This document shows positions 39,925 to 51,115 of a DNA stretch of 64,000 nt, piece after piece. The number at the start of each line of letters is the position of its first letter. Position 1 is the first letter of the stretch. Under the pieces are notes generated by a model that saw nothing but the letters and a program-made list of their open reading frames with translations, was not told the origin of the DNA and ran no database searches. Origin of the DNA: Pardosa pseudoannulata (taxonomy: Eukaryota > Arthropoda > Arachnida > Araneae > Lycosidae); NCBI GenBank assembly GCA_032207245.1, contig CM063500.1:83481757-83545756 (forward strand), given 5' to 3'. A program made the translations under genes and the position numbers.

Positions 39925-41270
39925 CGAATGGCATTTGCCCACATTGAGTTTGGATCACTGTTTTGAGGCACTTGAAGTCCTCTGCCTTCTATGTCTATGA
40001 CCGACTATTCTAGATCTATAATGGTATATTTAAAGTTCTGGCTTTTAGATAAATTCAGATGTACAGATTTAATCAATTTAGGGATTAAAATACTATCTCA
40101 TGTTGATTTTCAAGAAGATGTGAACGTGATTGATTACCTTGAAATGTGATCATTTATTGTCAAAATCATAAACTTTAACACTTGAGGCTAAAATCATAAA
40201 CATTAATACTTGAGGTTTCAGCCAACAATTAGATTGGATCATCGTTTTGATGTACTTGGTGTCCTCCGCCTTCTATGTCTATACCGACAGTTCTAGATCT
40301 ATAATGATATATTTAAAGTTCTGGCTTTTAGATCAATTCAGATGTACAGATTTAATCAATCTAAGGATTAAAATACTACCTCACGTGGATTTTCGGAAAA
40401 CTGAACACGATTGATTACTTTGAAATGTCATCACTTATTGTCAAAATCATAAACGTTTCACTTGGAAATTTGCCCACATTGAGTTTGGATCACTGTTTTG
40501 AGGCACTTGAAGTCCTCTGCCTTCTATGTCTGTGACCGACTATTCTAGATCTATAATGATATATTTAAAGTTCCGGCTTTTAGATCAATTCAGATGTACA
40601 GATTTAATCAATTTAGGAATTAAAATACTACCTTATGTTGATTTTCAAGAAGTGAACACGATTGATTACCTTGAAATGTCATCACTTATTGTAAAAATCA
40701 TAAACTTTAACCCTTGAGGTTAAAATCATAAACGTTAACACTTGAGGTTTCGGCCAACAATTAGATTGGATCACCATTTTGAGGCACTTGAATTCCTTTG
40801 CCTTCTATGTCTATGACCTATTATTCTAGATCTATAATGATATATTTAAAGTTCTGGCTTTTAGATCAATTCAGATGTACAGATTTAATCAATCTAAGGA
40901 TTAAAATACTACCTCATGTTGATTTTCAAGAAAACGTGAACACGATTGATTACTTTGAAATATCATCGCTTATTGTCAAAATCATAAACTTTAACACTTG
41001 AGGTTAAAATTATAACAGTTAACACTTGAGGTTTCGGCCAACAATTAGATTGGATCACCATTTTGAGGCACTTGAATTCCTTTGCCTTCTATGTCTATGA
41101 CCGACTATTCTAGATCTATAAAGGTATATTCAAATACTGACTTTTGGATTAATTCAGATGTACAGATTTAACCAATCTAAGGAATACTACTTCATGTTGA
41201 TTTTTAAGAATACTTGAATACGATTGATTACCTTGAAATGCCATACCTTATTTTCAAAAAGCAATAAACT
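39925..41270. repeat. ~280-bp satellite, five copies
   Basis: TTCTAGATCTATAAWGRTAT recurs near 40007, 40294, 40547, 40827 and 41108. Shared blocks are GGATCAYYRTTTTGA, TTCAGATGTACAGATTTAA and AAAATCATAAACTTTAACAC. Plus-strand frames of 63-67 codons are monomer translations that differ by indels between copies. Confidence 0.93.
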
Positions 41271-44200
41271 TTAACACTTGGTTAGAATCGATCATTTTCT
41301 CCCATAAAAGATCAAGATACATCTTACTAATTTAAACGATTTTCTATATTCGAAGGTAGAAAATTTGGAATTATACAATATTTGTACCATAGTCTCTTCG
41401 TTCTAATCAAATTGTTGCAATAAATATTTCTTATTAGTCATTAATGACATTAATGACTAGGATATAAGAAATTAACATTGTCATTAACCTACATAGTCTA
41501 TTGGTGGCTGTAAAGAGTCAGTACCTCAGAACATTTTATTCAAACTTGATAGAAAAGTTTTTAAAAAGCATACTCAGTTTTATGACAAACACAGTAATAG
41601 ACGACGACAAAAATTTTGAGAGAGATGGAGAAAATGTAAAGCACTTCAAACATTTTAGTGTGGTTTGGTTTTGGACTCTACGGTAAACTTGTTTCTAGAC
41701 AAGGGCAAATGAGATGGCGACCTACTGCTTAACCCTTTAATGCTCAAAGTCTCGTTTTAGATAGCTCTAAAAAATTGCTCGTAGAATATTTATGCTTCCT
41801 TAAAAAGAGTTTTAATTTTAAGAGTAAGTAGAAAGCAATTTTATAAACAATCTACAAAATTTTCTCGTAGTTTCTTATAGTTTACAAATTTGATAGAAAA
41901 GTTTTTTAAAAATCATACTCAGTTCTATGACAAACACAGTAATAGACGATGTCAAAAATTTTGAGAGATATGGAGAAAATGTAAAACGCTCCAAACATTT
42001 TGGCGTTGTTTGGTTTTGGATGCTAGGGTAAACTTGTTTCTACACGAGGGCAAATGAGATAGTGACCTACTGCTTAACCCTTTAATTCTCGTTTTAGATA
42101 CTGCTAAATATTGCTCTTAGAACATTTATGTTTTCTTGGAACGAGTTTTTCTTTTGAGAGTAGCTAGATGGAAATTTTATAAACAATCTACAAAAATTTC
42201 AAGTAACTGCTATTAGAATTTATAAATATACCATTTGGATTGACATTTTATAAATATTTGAACAGCAGTATAAATTTACTTTTTTGGCAAGTACAAAGAC
42301 TGAAATCAAAGCTAATTGCTTTATCTATTACAAAACTCTATTTTGCAGTATTTATTTTTACATGTAATATCAAATAAATCTTTTTTCATGAAATTTATTT
42401 TTTTTTTATAAAAGGCATCCTATGATGCTTAAAACGATAGGTGATCTCTAACGTGACGTTCTGGAGTATTCAGAGTTGTTTAAACTTCATATTTACTTTT
42501 TTCTGTGCAGACCATAATAACTTATATTTAAGATATGCATTGATATGTTATCAGCAGAAATGGCATGGGCATTAAAGGGTTCTAGCTAAATCCGAATGTA
42601 TACAACCATCCATACCTGCAGCGCGATTCGATCCCGTGAATGGAAATGCAGCACCTACTCATTCGGATATTAATTTGTTGGAACATTATAACTAAACACG
42701 TGATTAAAATAATAAATGTTTTGCTGTTCCAAAACACAAGAATATTTTACAATAAATCAGTGCCCAGGAGGTTAGTTCTGTAATTATTATGACGTTCCAA
42801 AAATTTCTTTGATTTACTTCTCTGATACAGGCCTTATAATACTGTTTCGATAGAGTGCATTTCCTGATTTAAATTATTAAGTTTCATTTAACACACTTTC
42901 CATATATCATGGTAAGAATTAATCCTGTTGTTGGCACCTGTTAAACATTCTCCATTTTTACTGCAAAATGCTTATTAATCACATCTTCACACTTTTAGTA
43001 ATATGTTTAATATGCTTAAATTTTGAATGACTTGTCTAGTTTACCATTCAAATTTTTTACTGCCTTTATATACTATTCTCTATATCCTTTGATTAAATCC
43101 TTTCCAAAACAAAAGAATTTTTTATAATAAATCTGTGCCCAAGGGGTTAATTCTGGAATTCTTATAACCTGGCATAAATTTCTTTGATTTGTTTTATCTC
43201 TATGATACAGGCCTTATAATACAGTTTCCACTTAGTGAATTTCCTGATTTAAATTATTGAGTTTCACTTAACGCAATTTTCATATAACGTGGTAAGAATT
43301 AATCCTGTTGTTGGCACCTGTTAAACATTCACCATTTCTACTACAAAATAATTATTAATCACATCTTAACACTTTCAGTAATATGTTTAATAAGTTTAAA
43401 TTTTGTAGGGCGTGTCTAATTTAACATTCAAAACTAATACTGTCTTTATATACTATTCCGCATATCCGTTAATTAAATCTGTTTCCAAAACACAAGAATA
43501 TTTTACAATAAATCAATGCCCAATGGGTTAATTCTGGAATTCTTATAACGTTACATAAATTCCTTTGATTTGTTTTACCTCTATGATATAGGACTTATAA
43601 TACAGTTTCCATAGAGTGCATTTCCTGATTTAAATAATTGAGTTTCATTTAACACAGTTTCCATATAACGTGGTAAGAATTAATCGCTTTTTAGGAGACT
43701 TAACTATGGTAGACATTGACAAGTAGCGATCCTGTGAATGCATTTAGGAAATCCATTGGATCTTCAGCTAACCATTATTCTTAAAAATCTTCGCTTTAAG
43801 TGGCATTTTGATCTCAAATGCAGCATGCCGCTCTAGGTGAAACAAGTTTAAGGAAAAGAAAACATCAAAAAAGAAAAAAAAATTCCCAGAGAGATCGAGG
43901 AAGAAAATTAGACCTTGTTAGACTTCGCGAGGTGTCGCCGGACCGTGAAAGACTCTGGTCCTTAATTAAGACCCATTCCAGACATCTCCTTCCTCCACAG
44001 AGGCTGTGTTGCCAACGGAACGGAAACAAAATGTCACAAGCAAGAAGAAAAAAATGGGGGAAGGGAAGAAAAGTAAGTAACAAAGTTAAGTAGCCACCAC
44101 CCAATCCTCGACCTAGGCACCAGTCGGGAGTCGGAAAGACAAATTGTTTGACAACTTGACCGAAAACTTTTAAAAAGTTAGATCAACTTCGTAAACGGCA

Positions 44201-44444
44201 GACGATCCAGTACGTGCAGGAGGGAGGAAACGGGGGTGAAAAGAGCAAGGGGGGTCGACCCACCCTCTCTTATTTCCATCAGAAAACTTATGTTTGCCCA
44301 AGAAATTTTTATTTCTCCTGCATGAATCTGGGACCATCTCACGTGACCAGCATATAATGTTATTACTTCCTACTTGCATCCCTGCACTGGATTCGGGCCA
44401 CCCCTACTTCCCTCCCTTCCTTCATTGTTGTCATCAAACACAAA
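41261..44444. repeat. 3.18-kb tandem duplication, copy A
   Basis: It starts at GCAATAAACTTTAACACTTG (41261) and runs to the next occurrence at 44445. It contains two ~350-bp sub-copies of GACAAACACAGTAATAGACG to CAAATGAGATRGYGACCTAC (41580 and about 41930), a tRNA-like relic at 42590, and three ~380-bp sub-copies marked by GTAAGAATTAATC (about 42914, 43294 and 43674). 43680-44440 is GC-richer and near-identical to 46841-47601. Its frames (91 codons at 43818-44093; minus-strand frames) are very basic or overlapping and have no recognised domain. Confidence 0.93.
42590..42668 (-). mobile_element. Old SINE relic with paired ends, copy 1
   Basis: The segment is bounded by ATCCGAATG and CATTCGGAT, a perfect 9-bp inverted pair. 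On the minus strand it reads GGGATCGAATCGCGCTG (box B-like), then GGTATGGATGG...ACATTCGGATTTAGC. This aligns with GGCATGGATGTTCGTAGCCG of the main SINE. It therefore looks like a truncated, aged member of that family. Confidence 0.5.
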
Positions 44445-45752
44445 GCAATAAACTTTAACACTTGGTTAGAATCGATCATTTTCTCCCATAAAAGATCAAG
44501 ATACATCTTACTAATTTAAACGATTTTCTATATTCGAAGGTAGAAAATTTGGAATTATACAATATTTGTACCATAGTCTCTTCGTTCTAATCAAATTGTT
44601 GCAATAAATATTTTTTATTAGTCATTATTGACATTTCTGGGACATAAGAAAATCCTTTTGTCATTAAAGCGTACATAGTCTATTGGTTGTTGTAAAGAGT
44701 CAATACCTCAAAATTTTGTATTCAAACTGGATAGAAAAGTTTTTAAAAAACATACACAGTTTTATGACAAACGCAGTAATAGACGATGTCAAAAATTTTG
44801 AGAGAGATGGAGAAAATGTAAAACGCTCCAAACATTTTGGCGTTGTTTGGTTTTGGATGCTAGGGTAAACTTGTTTCTACACGAGGGCAAATGAGATAGT
44901 GACCTACTGCTTAACCTTTTCTTGCGAGCATTTCATTTTAGATACCTCTAAAAATTGCTCGTAGAATATTTATGCTTTCTTAGAGTTTTCCCTTTGAGAG
45001 TAGGTAGAGAGCAATTTTATAAACAATCTACAAAATGTTCTTGTAGTTTACAAACTTGATAGAAAATTTGTTTAAAGCATACTCAATTTTATGACAAACG
45101 CAGTAATAGACGATGTCAAAAATTTTGAGAGATATGGAGAAAATGTAAAACGCTCCAAACATTTTGGCGTTGTTTGGTTTTGGATGCTAGGGTAAACTTG
45201 TTTCTACACGAGGGCAAATGAGATAGTGACCTACTGCTTAACTCTTTAATTCTCGTTTTAGATACTGCTAAATATTGCTCTTAGAACATTTATGTTTTAT
45301 TAGAAAGAGTTTTTCTTTTGAGAGTAGCTAGATGGAAATTTTATAAACAATCTACAAAAATTTCAAGTAATTTCTATTAGAATTTATAAATATACCATTT
45401 GGATTGACATTTTATAAATATTTGAACAGCAGTATAAATTTACTTTTTTGGCAAGTACAAAGACTGAAATCAAAGCTAATTGCTTTATCTATTACAAAAC
45501 TCTATTTTGCAGTATTTATTTTTACATGTAATATCAAATAAATCTTTTTTCATGAAATTTATTTTTTTTTATAAAAGGCATCCTATGATGCTTAAAACGA
45601 TAGGTGATCTCTAACGTGACGTTCTGGAGTATTCAGAGTTGTTTAAACTTCATATTTACTTTTTTCTGTGCAGACCATAATAACTTATATTTAAGATATG
45701 CATTGATATGTTATCAGCAGAAATGGCATGGGCATTAAAGGGTTCTAGCTAA

Positions 45753-45832
45753 ATCCGAATGTATACAACCATCCATACCTGCAGCGCGATTCGATCCCGT
45801 GAATGGAAATGCAGCACCCTACTCATTCGGAT
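45753..45832 (-). mobile_element. Old SINE relic with paired ends, copy 2
   Basis: It is identical to the relic at 42590 apart from one extra C. It was carried by the 3.17-kb duplication and is not a new insertion. Confidence 0.5.
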
Positions 45833-46631
45833 ATTAATTTGTTGGAACATTATAACTAAACACGTGATTAAAATAATAAATGTTTTGCTGTTCCAAAACA
45901 CAAGAATATTTTACAATAAATCAGTGCCCAGGAGGTTAGTTCTGTAATTATTATGACGTTCCAAAAATTTCTTTGATTTACTTCTCTGATACAGGCCTTA
46001 TAATACTGTTTCGATAGAGTGCATTTCCTGATTTAAATTATTAAGTTTCATTTAACACACTTTCCATATATCATGGTAAGAATTAATCCTGTTGTTGGCA
46101 CCTGTTAAACATTCTCCATTTTTACTGCAAAATGCTTATTAATCACATCTTCACACTTTTAGTAATATGTTTAATATGCTTAAATTTTGAATGACTTGTC
46201 TAGTTTACCATTCAAATCTTTTACTGCCTTTATAAATATTCCATTTGTATTGACACTGTGTAAATTTTGCAACAGCGGATATATATTTACTTTTTTTTGG
46301 CAGGAACATAAACTGAAGTGAAGATTAATTGCTTTATCTGTTATAAAACTACGTCTTACAGTACTTATTTTATATGTAATATCAAATATTTTTTTTCAAC
46401 ATGTTTCTATTTTTCTTTTCTTTTTAAATCTTTTTTCTTTTTTTTCTGTATAAAAGGCATCCTATGATGCTTAAAACGATAGGTGATCTCTAACGTGACG
46501 TTCTGGAGTATTCAGAGTTGTTTAAACTTCATATTTACTTTTTTCTGTGCAGACCATAATAACTTATATTTAAGATATGCATTGATATGTTATCAGCAGA
46601 AATGGCATGGGCATTAAAGGGTTCTAGCTAA

Positions 46632-46718
46632 ATCCGAATGTCCATAGCATCCAACATCCATAGTGGCAGCGGGATTCGATCATATGAATGGAAATGCAGC
46701 AACCTACCCATTGGGATA
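46632..46718 (-). mobile_element. Old SINE relic, copy 3 (diverged)
   Basis: The same module in the exchanged block of copy B. On the minus strand it keeps a better box B, GATCGAATCCCGCTGCC, and ACTATGGATGTTGGATG, which is closer to the main SINE. The inverted ends are degraded (ATCCGAATG / CCCATTGGGAT). Confidence 0.5.
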
Positions 46719-47601
46719 TTAATTTAGAGGAACATTATAACTAAACACTATACAATTATAATACAGTTTCCATAGAGTGCATTTCCTGATTTAAATAATT
46801 GAGTTTCATTTAACACAGTTTCCATATAACGTGGTAAGAATTAATCGCTTTTTAGGAGACTTAACTATGGTAGACATTGACAAGTAGCGATCCTGTGAAT
46901 GCATTTAGGAAATCCATTGGATCTTCAGCTAACCATTATTCTTAAAAATCTTCGCTTTAAGTGGCATTTTGATCTCAAATGCAGCATGCCGCTCTAGGTG
47001 AAACAAGTTTAAGGAAAAGAAAACATCAAAAAAGAAAAAAAAATTCCCAGAGAGATCGAGGAAGAAAATTAGACCTTGTTAGACTTCGCGAGGTGTCGCC
47101 GGACCGTGAAAGACTCTGGTCCTTAATTAAGACCCATTCCAGACATCTCCTTCCTCCACAGAGGCTGTGTTGCCAACGGAACGGAAACAAAATGTCACAA
47201 GCAAGAAGAAAAAAATGGGGGAAGGGAAGAAAAGTAAGTAACAAAGTTAAGTAGCCACCACCCAATCCTCGACCTAGGCACCAGTCGGGAGTCGGAAAGA
47301 CAAATTGTTTGACAACTTGACCGAAAACTTTTAAAAAGTTAGATCAACTTCGTAAACGGCAGACGATCCAGTACGTGCAGGAGGGAGGAAACGGGGGTGA
47401 AAAGAGCAAGGGGGGTCGACCCACCCTCTCTTATTTCCATCAGAAAACTTATGTTTGCCCAAGAAATTTTTATTTCTCCTGCATGAATCTGGGACCATCT
47501 CACGTGACCAGCATATAATGTTATTACTTCCTACTTGCATCCCTGCACTGGATTCGGGCCACCCCTACTTCCCTCCCTTCCTTCATTGTTGTCATCAAAC
47601 A

Positions 47602-48559
47602 CTTTAAGCACTTAAGGTCGGTAAGAAATAGGTGAGAAAAGAGGAGTGAAGAGAAAGAGGTGTAAAAAAAGGATGCAGGGCGAAAAAGTGTTTAGATGCT
47701 TTTAAGAGGTAAGAGCGGAAGGTTTTAAGACTAAAGCAAAGCAAAGAGAGAAGGCGGTTCGGAAAAATAAGAGATAAGGCTTCGACCCATTAGACGTGGT
47801 GCGTTACTTAGGAAGTTTAAAAACTTAAGTGATGGGTATTTTTCGAGCTTTGTTGTGCCCTTCGGATTAGGGTTGGTGTGTGATGAATGACACCGCCATT
47901 AATAGCTGCAAAATATACGGAAGAACAGGGCAGTTCTGGAGATTTTTAGGAGCCTCCTGCCTTGTGGGAGATTTTGAAGAAACAGGGGGATTGTCTTGAT
48001 TATTATAAGATTATTAGGCTTTATATAATTATATAGTGGATAACGTTTCCAACTTGTACTGAGATTTAAATCAAATATAAGTAGTGTATAAAATATCCTA
48101 CACTTGATATGTCATCATTAACATATTAGTTATTAACATAAGTTATATATACAGTCAAACCCCTATATAGCATTACTATCAATTCCGATGCTAGTTTAAT
48201 CTTATAACGAGTATGGAGGCATATCGAATTTATCCTTATATATGTTGTTAAAATTAATTTAGTGCATAGAATGGATACTCTTTGCATTGCAGACATTAAA
48301 AAATTAGATACTTCTATATATTACATAAATACATACTCGAGACAATATAATTTACATTTTATTTTTCGGGCACAGAAATATTTATTTGTGATTTTCCCTT
48401 ATAGTAGCTGATGTGGTATTTTGTTGCACAGCAAAAATCCGTTTATTTTTGTTTCATCTTTTTCTATAAACGCTCCTAATTTATTAGGTACAATTATTAT
48501 TTTACACCTTTTTTACTTTCAGATGGTTCACTCTTTTGTTCGTAATTCGTCATTTCGTG
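47602..48559. other. Unassigned DNA; purine-rich 47602-47790; possible pogo/Tigger-like end at 48152
   Basis: 47602-47790 is strongly purine-rich on the plus strand (GAGAAAAGAGG type). CAGTCAAACCCCTATATAGC at 48152 follows TA and resembles a pogo/Tigger inverted repeat. No partner was found. No gene was recognised. Confidence 0.3.
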
Positions 48560-48990
48560 GAAAATTCGTGTAATATTCTCTCAATTTTTCCATTGAAATC
48601 TACAGCCAGAATGTTTTCGTGATAAAAATCACAATAATTGATTACATAGATACTCCATAGATACCCCCTGATATTTCAGGGGGGAATCAAAACCTTCTGG
48701 TAAAGACTCTTACATGACATCATGAGTTCACCCTTGTGTATCAGCTCTTTTTTCCCATTGCTTTAAAATCTGAATCAATTGAATTGTAATATCCTCTCAA
48801 CTTTTTTCCATTGAAATCTACAGACAGAAGATTTCGTGATAAAAATCACAATAATTGACACGATAATCCAGGGTGAATTCAAAACCTTCTGCTAAAGACT
48901 CTTACATGACACCATAATTTCCCCCTTGTGGACCAGTTCTTTACTCCCATTGCTTTAAAATCTGAATCAGTTGAATCAATCCATAAATGT
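48560..48990. repeat. ~219-bp direct repeat, two copies
   Basis: TTCCATTGAAATCTACAG and GTGATAAAAATCACAATAAT recur about 219 bp apart, as do TCAAAACCTTCTGSTAAAGA and CCATTGCTTTAAAATCTGAA. TGATAAAAATCA is itself a short hairpin. Confidence 0.85.
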
Positions 48991-50089
48991 AAATTTTCCT
49001 CTCTTATGATACGTAAAGGGCTTTCTTCACTGGATTTTTCTTGTTCATTCTTGTGACAAGAGCAACCCAGTCCATTCTTTTAATTTTAATATATAATTTT
49101 TGTATCGGGTTCTCTAAATATTCTATAAATTTTCGAGTTCATACGTCGTCACCAAATGCAATTTTTCCACACCACCAAAGATGCTTAACAGATACTTTCC
49201 TTTAGAAACCTGTTATTTTGTATTTTCCATTTTTAATGAGAGATAAAATTTTTAAACGATACATTAGGACAGGTCTAATGAGAGTCATGATTAAAGCACA
49301 TCATTTGCTACGTAAAGAAACAAAAATTTAATCTATGATTTTTCTTTCCAAATATCGACATTGAAATCCCCACTCAAAAATCACCGGTTTAGCTGAATGA
49401 GGATTTATAGCCCTGAAGGGGACTGATTAGAAAAAAATGTGCACGGAGTACCTAAAGAATTTTTAACCATGAGAGTACCACAAACATATCGCAATATCGG
49501 GTAGATATGCCACGGTTTATATGTGTTTAAATGTTGAAATTTAACATCTATATGAAAAATTATTAACTTATTAACTTTTTTTTAATTGAACATTTTTTAT
49601 GTGTTCCTGTCACAGAATTTGTTCCTTTTTTTTATACTGTTCCGTACACTTTCAACTCGATATAGTGGGCCGTAAGGTGTCATCGAGGATTATTCCTTTA
49701 CATAAATGAGCCTTGGCCAATTTAGCAAACTGTTTAGTACCATTTGCTTTGCTTCCGTTTTAGGCATTAATGAAAACTTACCCCATTTCAGGTGTTGAGA
49801 GGGATAAGGGTTGTTGGTTATTTCCTTTCAAAACTAACAAGCATGCACACATGTAATAAATAATACATAGTGGTAATAAGGACATCGGAATGCATCGTCA
49901 TATTTCATACTGCAATCATGTTTTCTGAAACACACTGCTTTTTGAAAAATTTGGAAAGATTTTTATATGTGCAATAATTTTTTGTATTCTTTTAATGCAA
50001 TACAAACAGAATAAAACTGGGTCAAAAGCCTTAATTTTTGAGGAAGATTATGCGGAAGGAAACTAATTTAAACGGAGTATCATTCTGTT
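48991..50089. other. Unassigned AT-rich DNA
   Basis: No gene or repeat was recognised. Confidence 0.35.
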
Positions 50090-50093
50090 TTAA

Positions 50094-50621
50094 TCCTTTT
50101 TATCCTGACGGTACTTATAAGTACCGCTTCAATCAAACACCTATATATTCCTAATAAAGCCATTTTTCCTGACGGTACTCACAAGGACATGAACGATGCA
50201 GTTCCTACAGCAGAAAAGAAATGACAGCACCAATCAAGAATCCTTTTTATTCTCATAGTAGGGATTTTATAACTGGCGTGCTGCATTCGAAGGTCATTTT
50301 GTGGTAGAGTTGATACACGTGTTGTTCAAATGAGTAAATTTAGTGGTTTATTACGAGTTATTTGGTACTATTATTTTTTAGAGATTTCTGCATTTCTAAG
50401 GTAAGCATTTAATTTGTTTTATTCATAATTTAATTTTTTGTTTTGTATCATAGAGTCAAAAATATATGTTGGTACTAGAAAGTACCAGCAGAAAAATTAA
50501 CTACTAAAATACAGTAACAATTAATTTTCTATTTTCTATGATTATTCTCTATTAAAACTTATCTAATGATGCAAAAATGCAGTAAGAAAGTGGATGGCAA
50601 ATTAATTCAGGATATAAAGGG
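50094..50621. mobile_element. piggyBac-like MITE (528 bp)
   Basis: It is flanked by TTAA at 50090-50093 and 50622-50625. Ends are TCCTTTTTATCCTGA and, reversed, CCCTTTATATCCTGA (13 of 15 match). Directly inside the left end is a perfect 16-bp palindrome, GGTACTTATAAGTACC, and a half copy, GACGGTACTCACAAGG, follows. Near the right end GGTACTAGAAAGTACC repeats the theme. It has no transposase. Confidence 0.85.
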
Positions 50622-50713
50622 TTAAAGAGAAGTATAACAACTGAGAAAAGTGACGGTTATGCTGAAGCTCCAATGATCCAGGCAATGCAGTGGATGTTTG
50701 ATTAAGTCTCCCA

Positions 50714-50895
50714 GGCCGAACGATGGCCGATTGGTTAGGGTGCTGGCCTTTGGTACCGGAGTTCGTGGGTTCGAATCCTACAATGGCATGGATGTTCGTA
50801 GCCGTTCGGAATCGGCTTTAAGCTGTAGGTCCCGGTCTCATTAGCCCTCGTGTTGCAAAAAGTAGACCGTAGCACTCGAAAGAACAAAAAAAAAA
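50714..50895 (+). mobile_element. tRNA-derived SINE, near full length
   Basis: The head has pol III box A TGGCCGATTGG (50724-50734) and box B GGTTCGAATCC (50768-50778). The body follows with GCCGTTCGGAATCGGCTTTA and GTCCCGGTCTCATTAGCC, and the 3' end is A-rich. This is the clearest reference copy of the SINE family in the window. Target duplications are not clear. Confidence 0.92.
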
Positions 50896-50969
50896 TCAAA
50901 AACTAAAGAAGTTGTCGATAATTTAAAGCGAATTTAGATATACGAATCATATTCTTAACTTGAAATGGC

Positions 50970-51041
50970 TGTTAATTTGTGGGCCCCCTTTTGACTCGGG
51001 GCCCGGGCGCTTGCATTTACCCTGTCGGAAATCAGGCCCTG
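50970..51041 (-). mobile_element. hAT-like element end (fragment)
   Basis: Read on the minus strand from 51041 it begins CAGGGCCTGATTTCC and soon reaches GCGCCCGGGCCCCGAG. This resembles the left end of the larger element at 58254 (CAGGACCTGATTATC, then GGGGCACGTGCCCTGGGC). The matching other end is not seen. Confidence 0.5.
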
Positions 51042-51042
51042 C

Positions 51043-51115
51043 CAACAGAAGGATTCGAGACAATGAACATCGATTCCGAAGAGCAGCGCCGTACTCATTT
51101 GACCATCGTTCGGTC
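51043..51115 (-). mobile_element. Truncated SINE relic
   Basis: On the minus strand it reads GACCGAACGATGGTCAAATG with a box A-like start and CTCGAATCCTTCTG as a decayed box B, then stops at the hAT-like end. Only the tRNA-like head survives. The hAT-like piece may have inserted into it. Confidence 0.55.

Larger units (their letters stand above)
44445..47601. repeat. 3.16-kb tandem duplication, copy B
   Basis: This is the direct repeat of copy A at an offset of 3.16-3.18 kb. The last ~760 bp appear identical or nearly so to copy A. Between about 46230 and 46750 copy B does not hold the second and third 380-bp sub-copies of A. Instead it has another version of the block at 42220-42690, so a module was exchanged. 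The downstream flank (47602 on) differs from copy A's, marking the end of the duplication. Confidence 0.93.

Noticed and set aside
43818..44093. 91-codon basic frame (MQHAALGETSLRKRKHQ...), duplicated exactly at 46979
   Set aside because: Identity comes from a recent tandem duplication, not selection. The frame overlaps others on the opposite strand and shows no domain.
48152..48200. Possible complete pogo/Tigger element starting at CAGTCAAACCCC
   Set aside because: No inverted partner end or DDE coding was found within several kb, so only a possible lone end is noted.
50768..50778. Perfect tRNA box B, considered as a functional tRNA gene
   Set aside because: It is followed by the SINE body and an A-rich tail, and the same head recurs in all family copies. 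No complete cloverleaf with a clear acceptor stem is seen.
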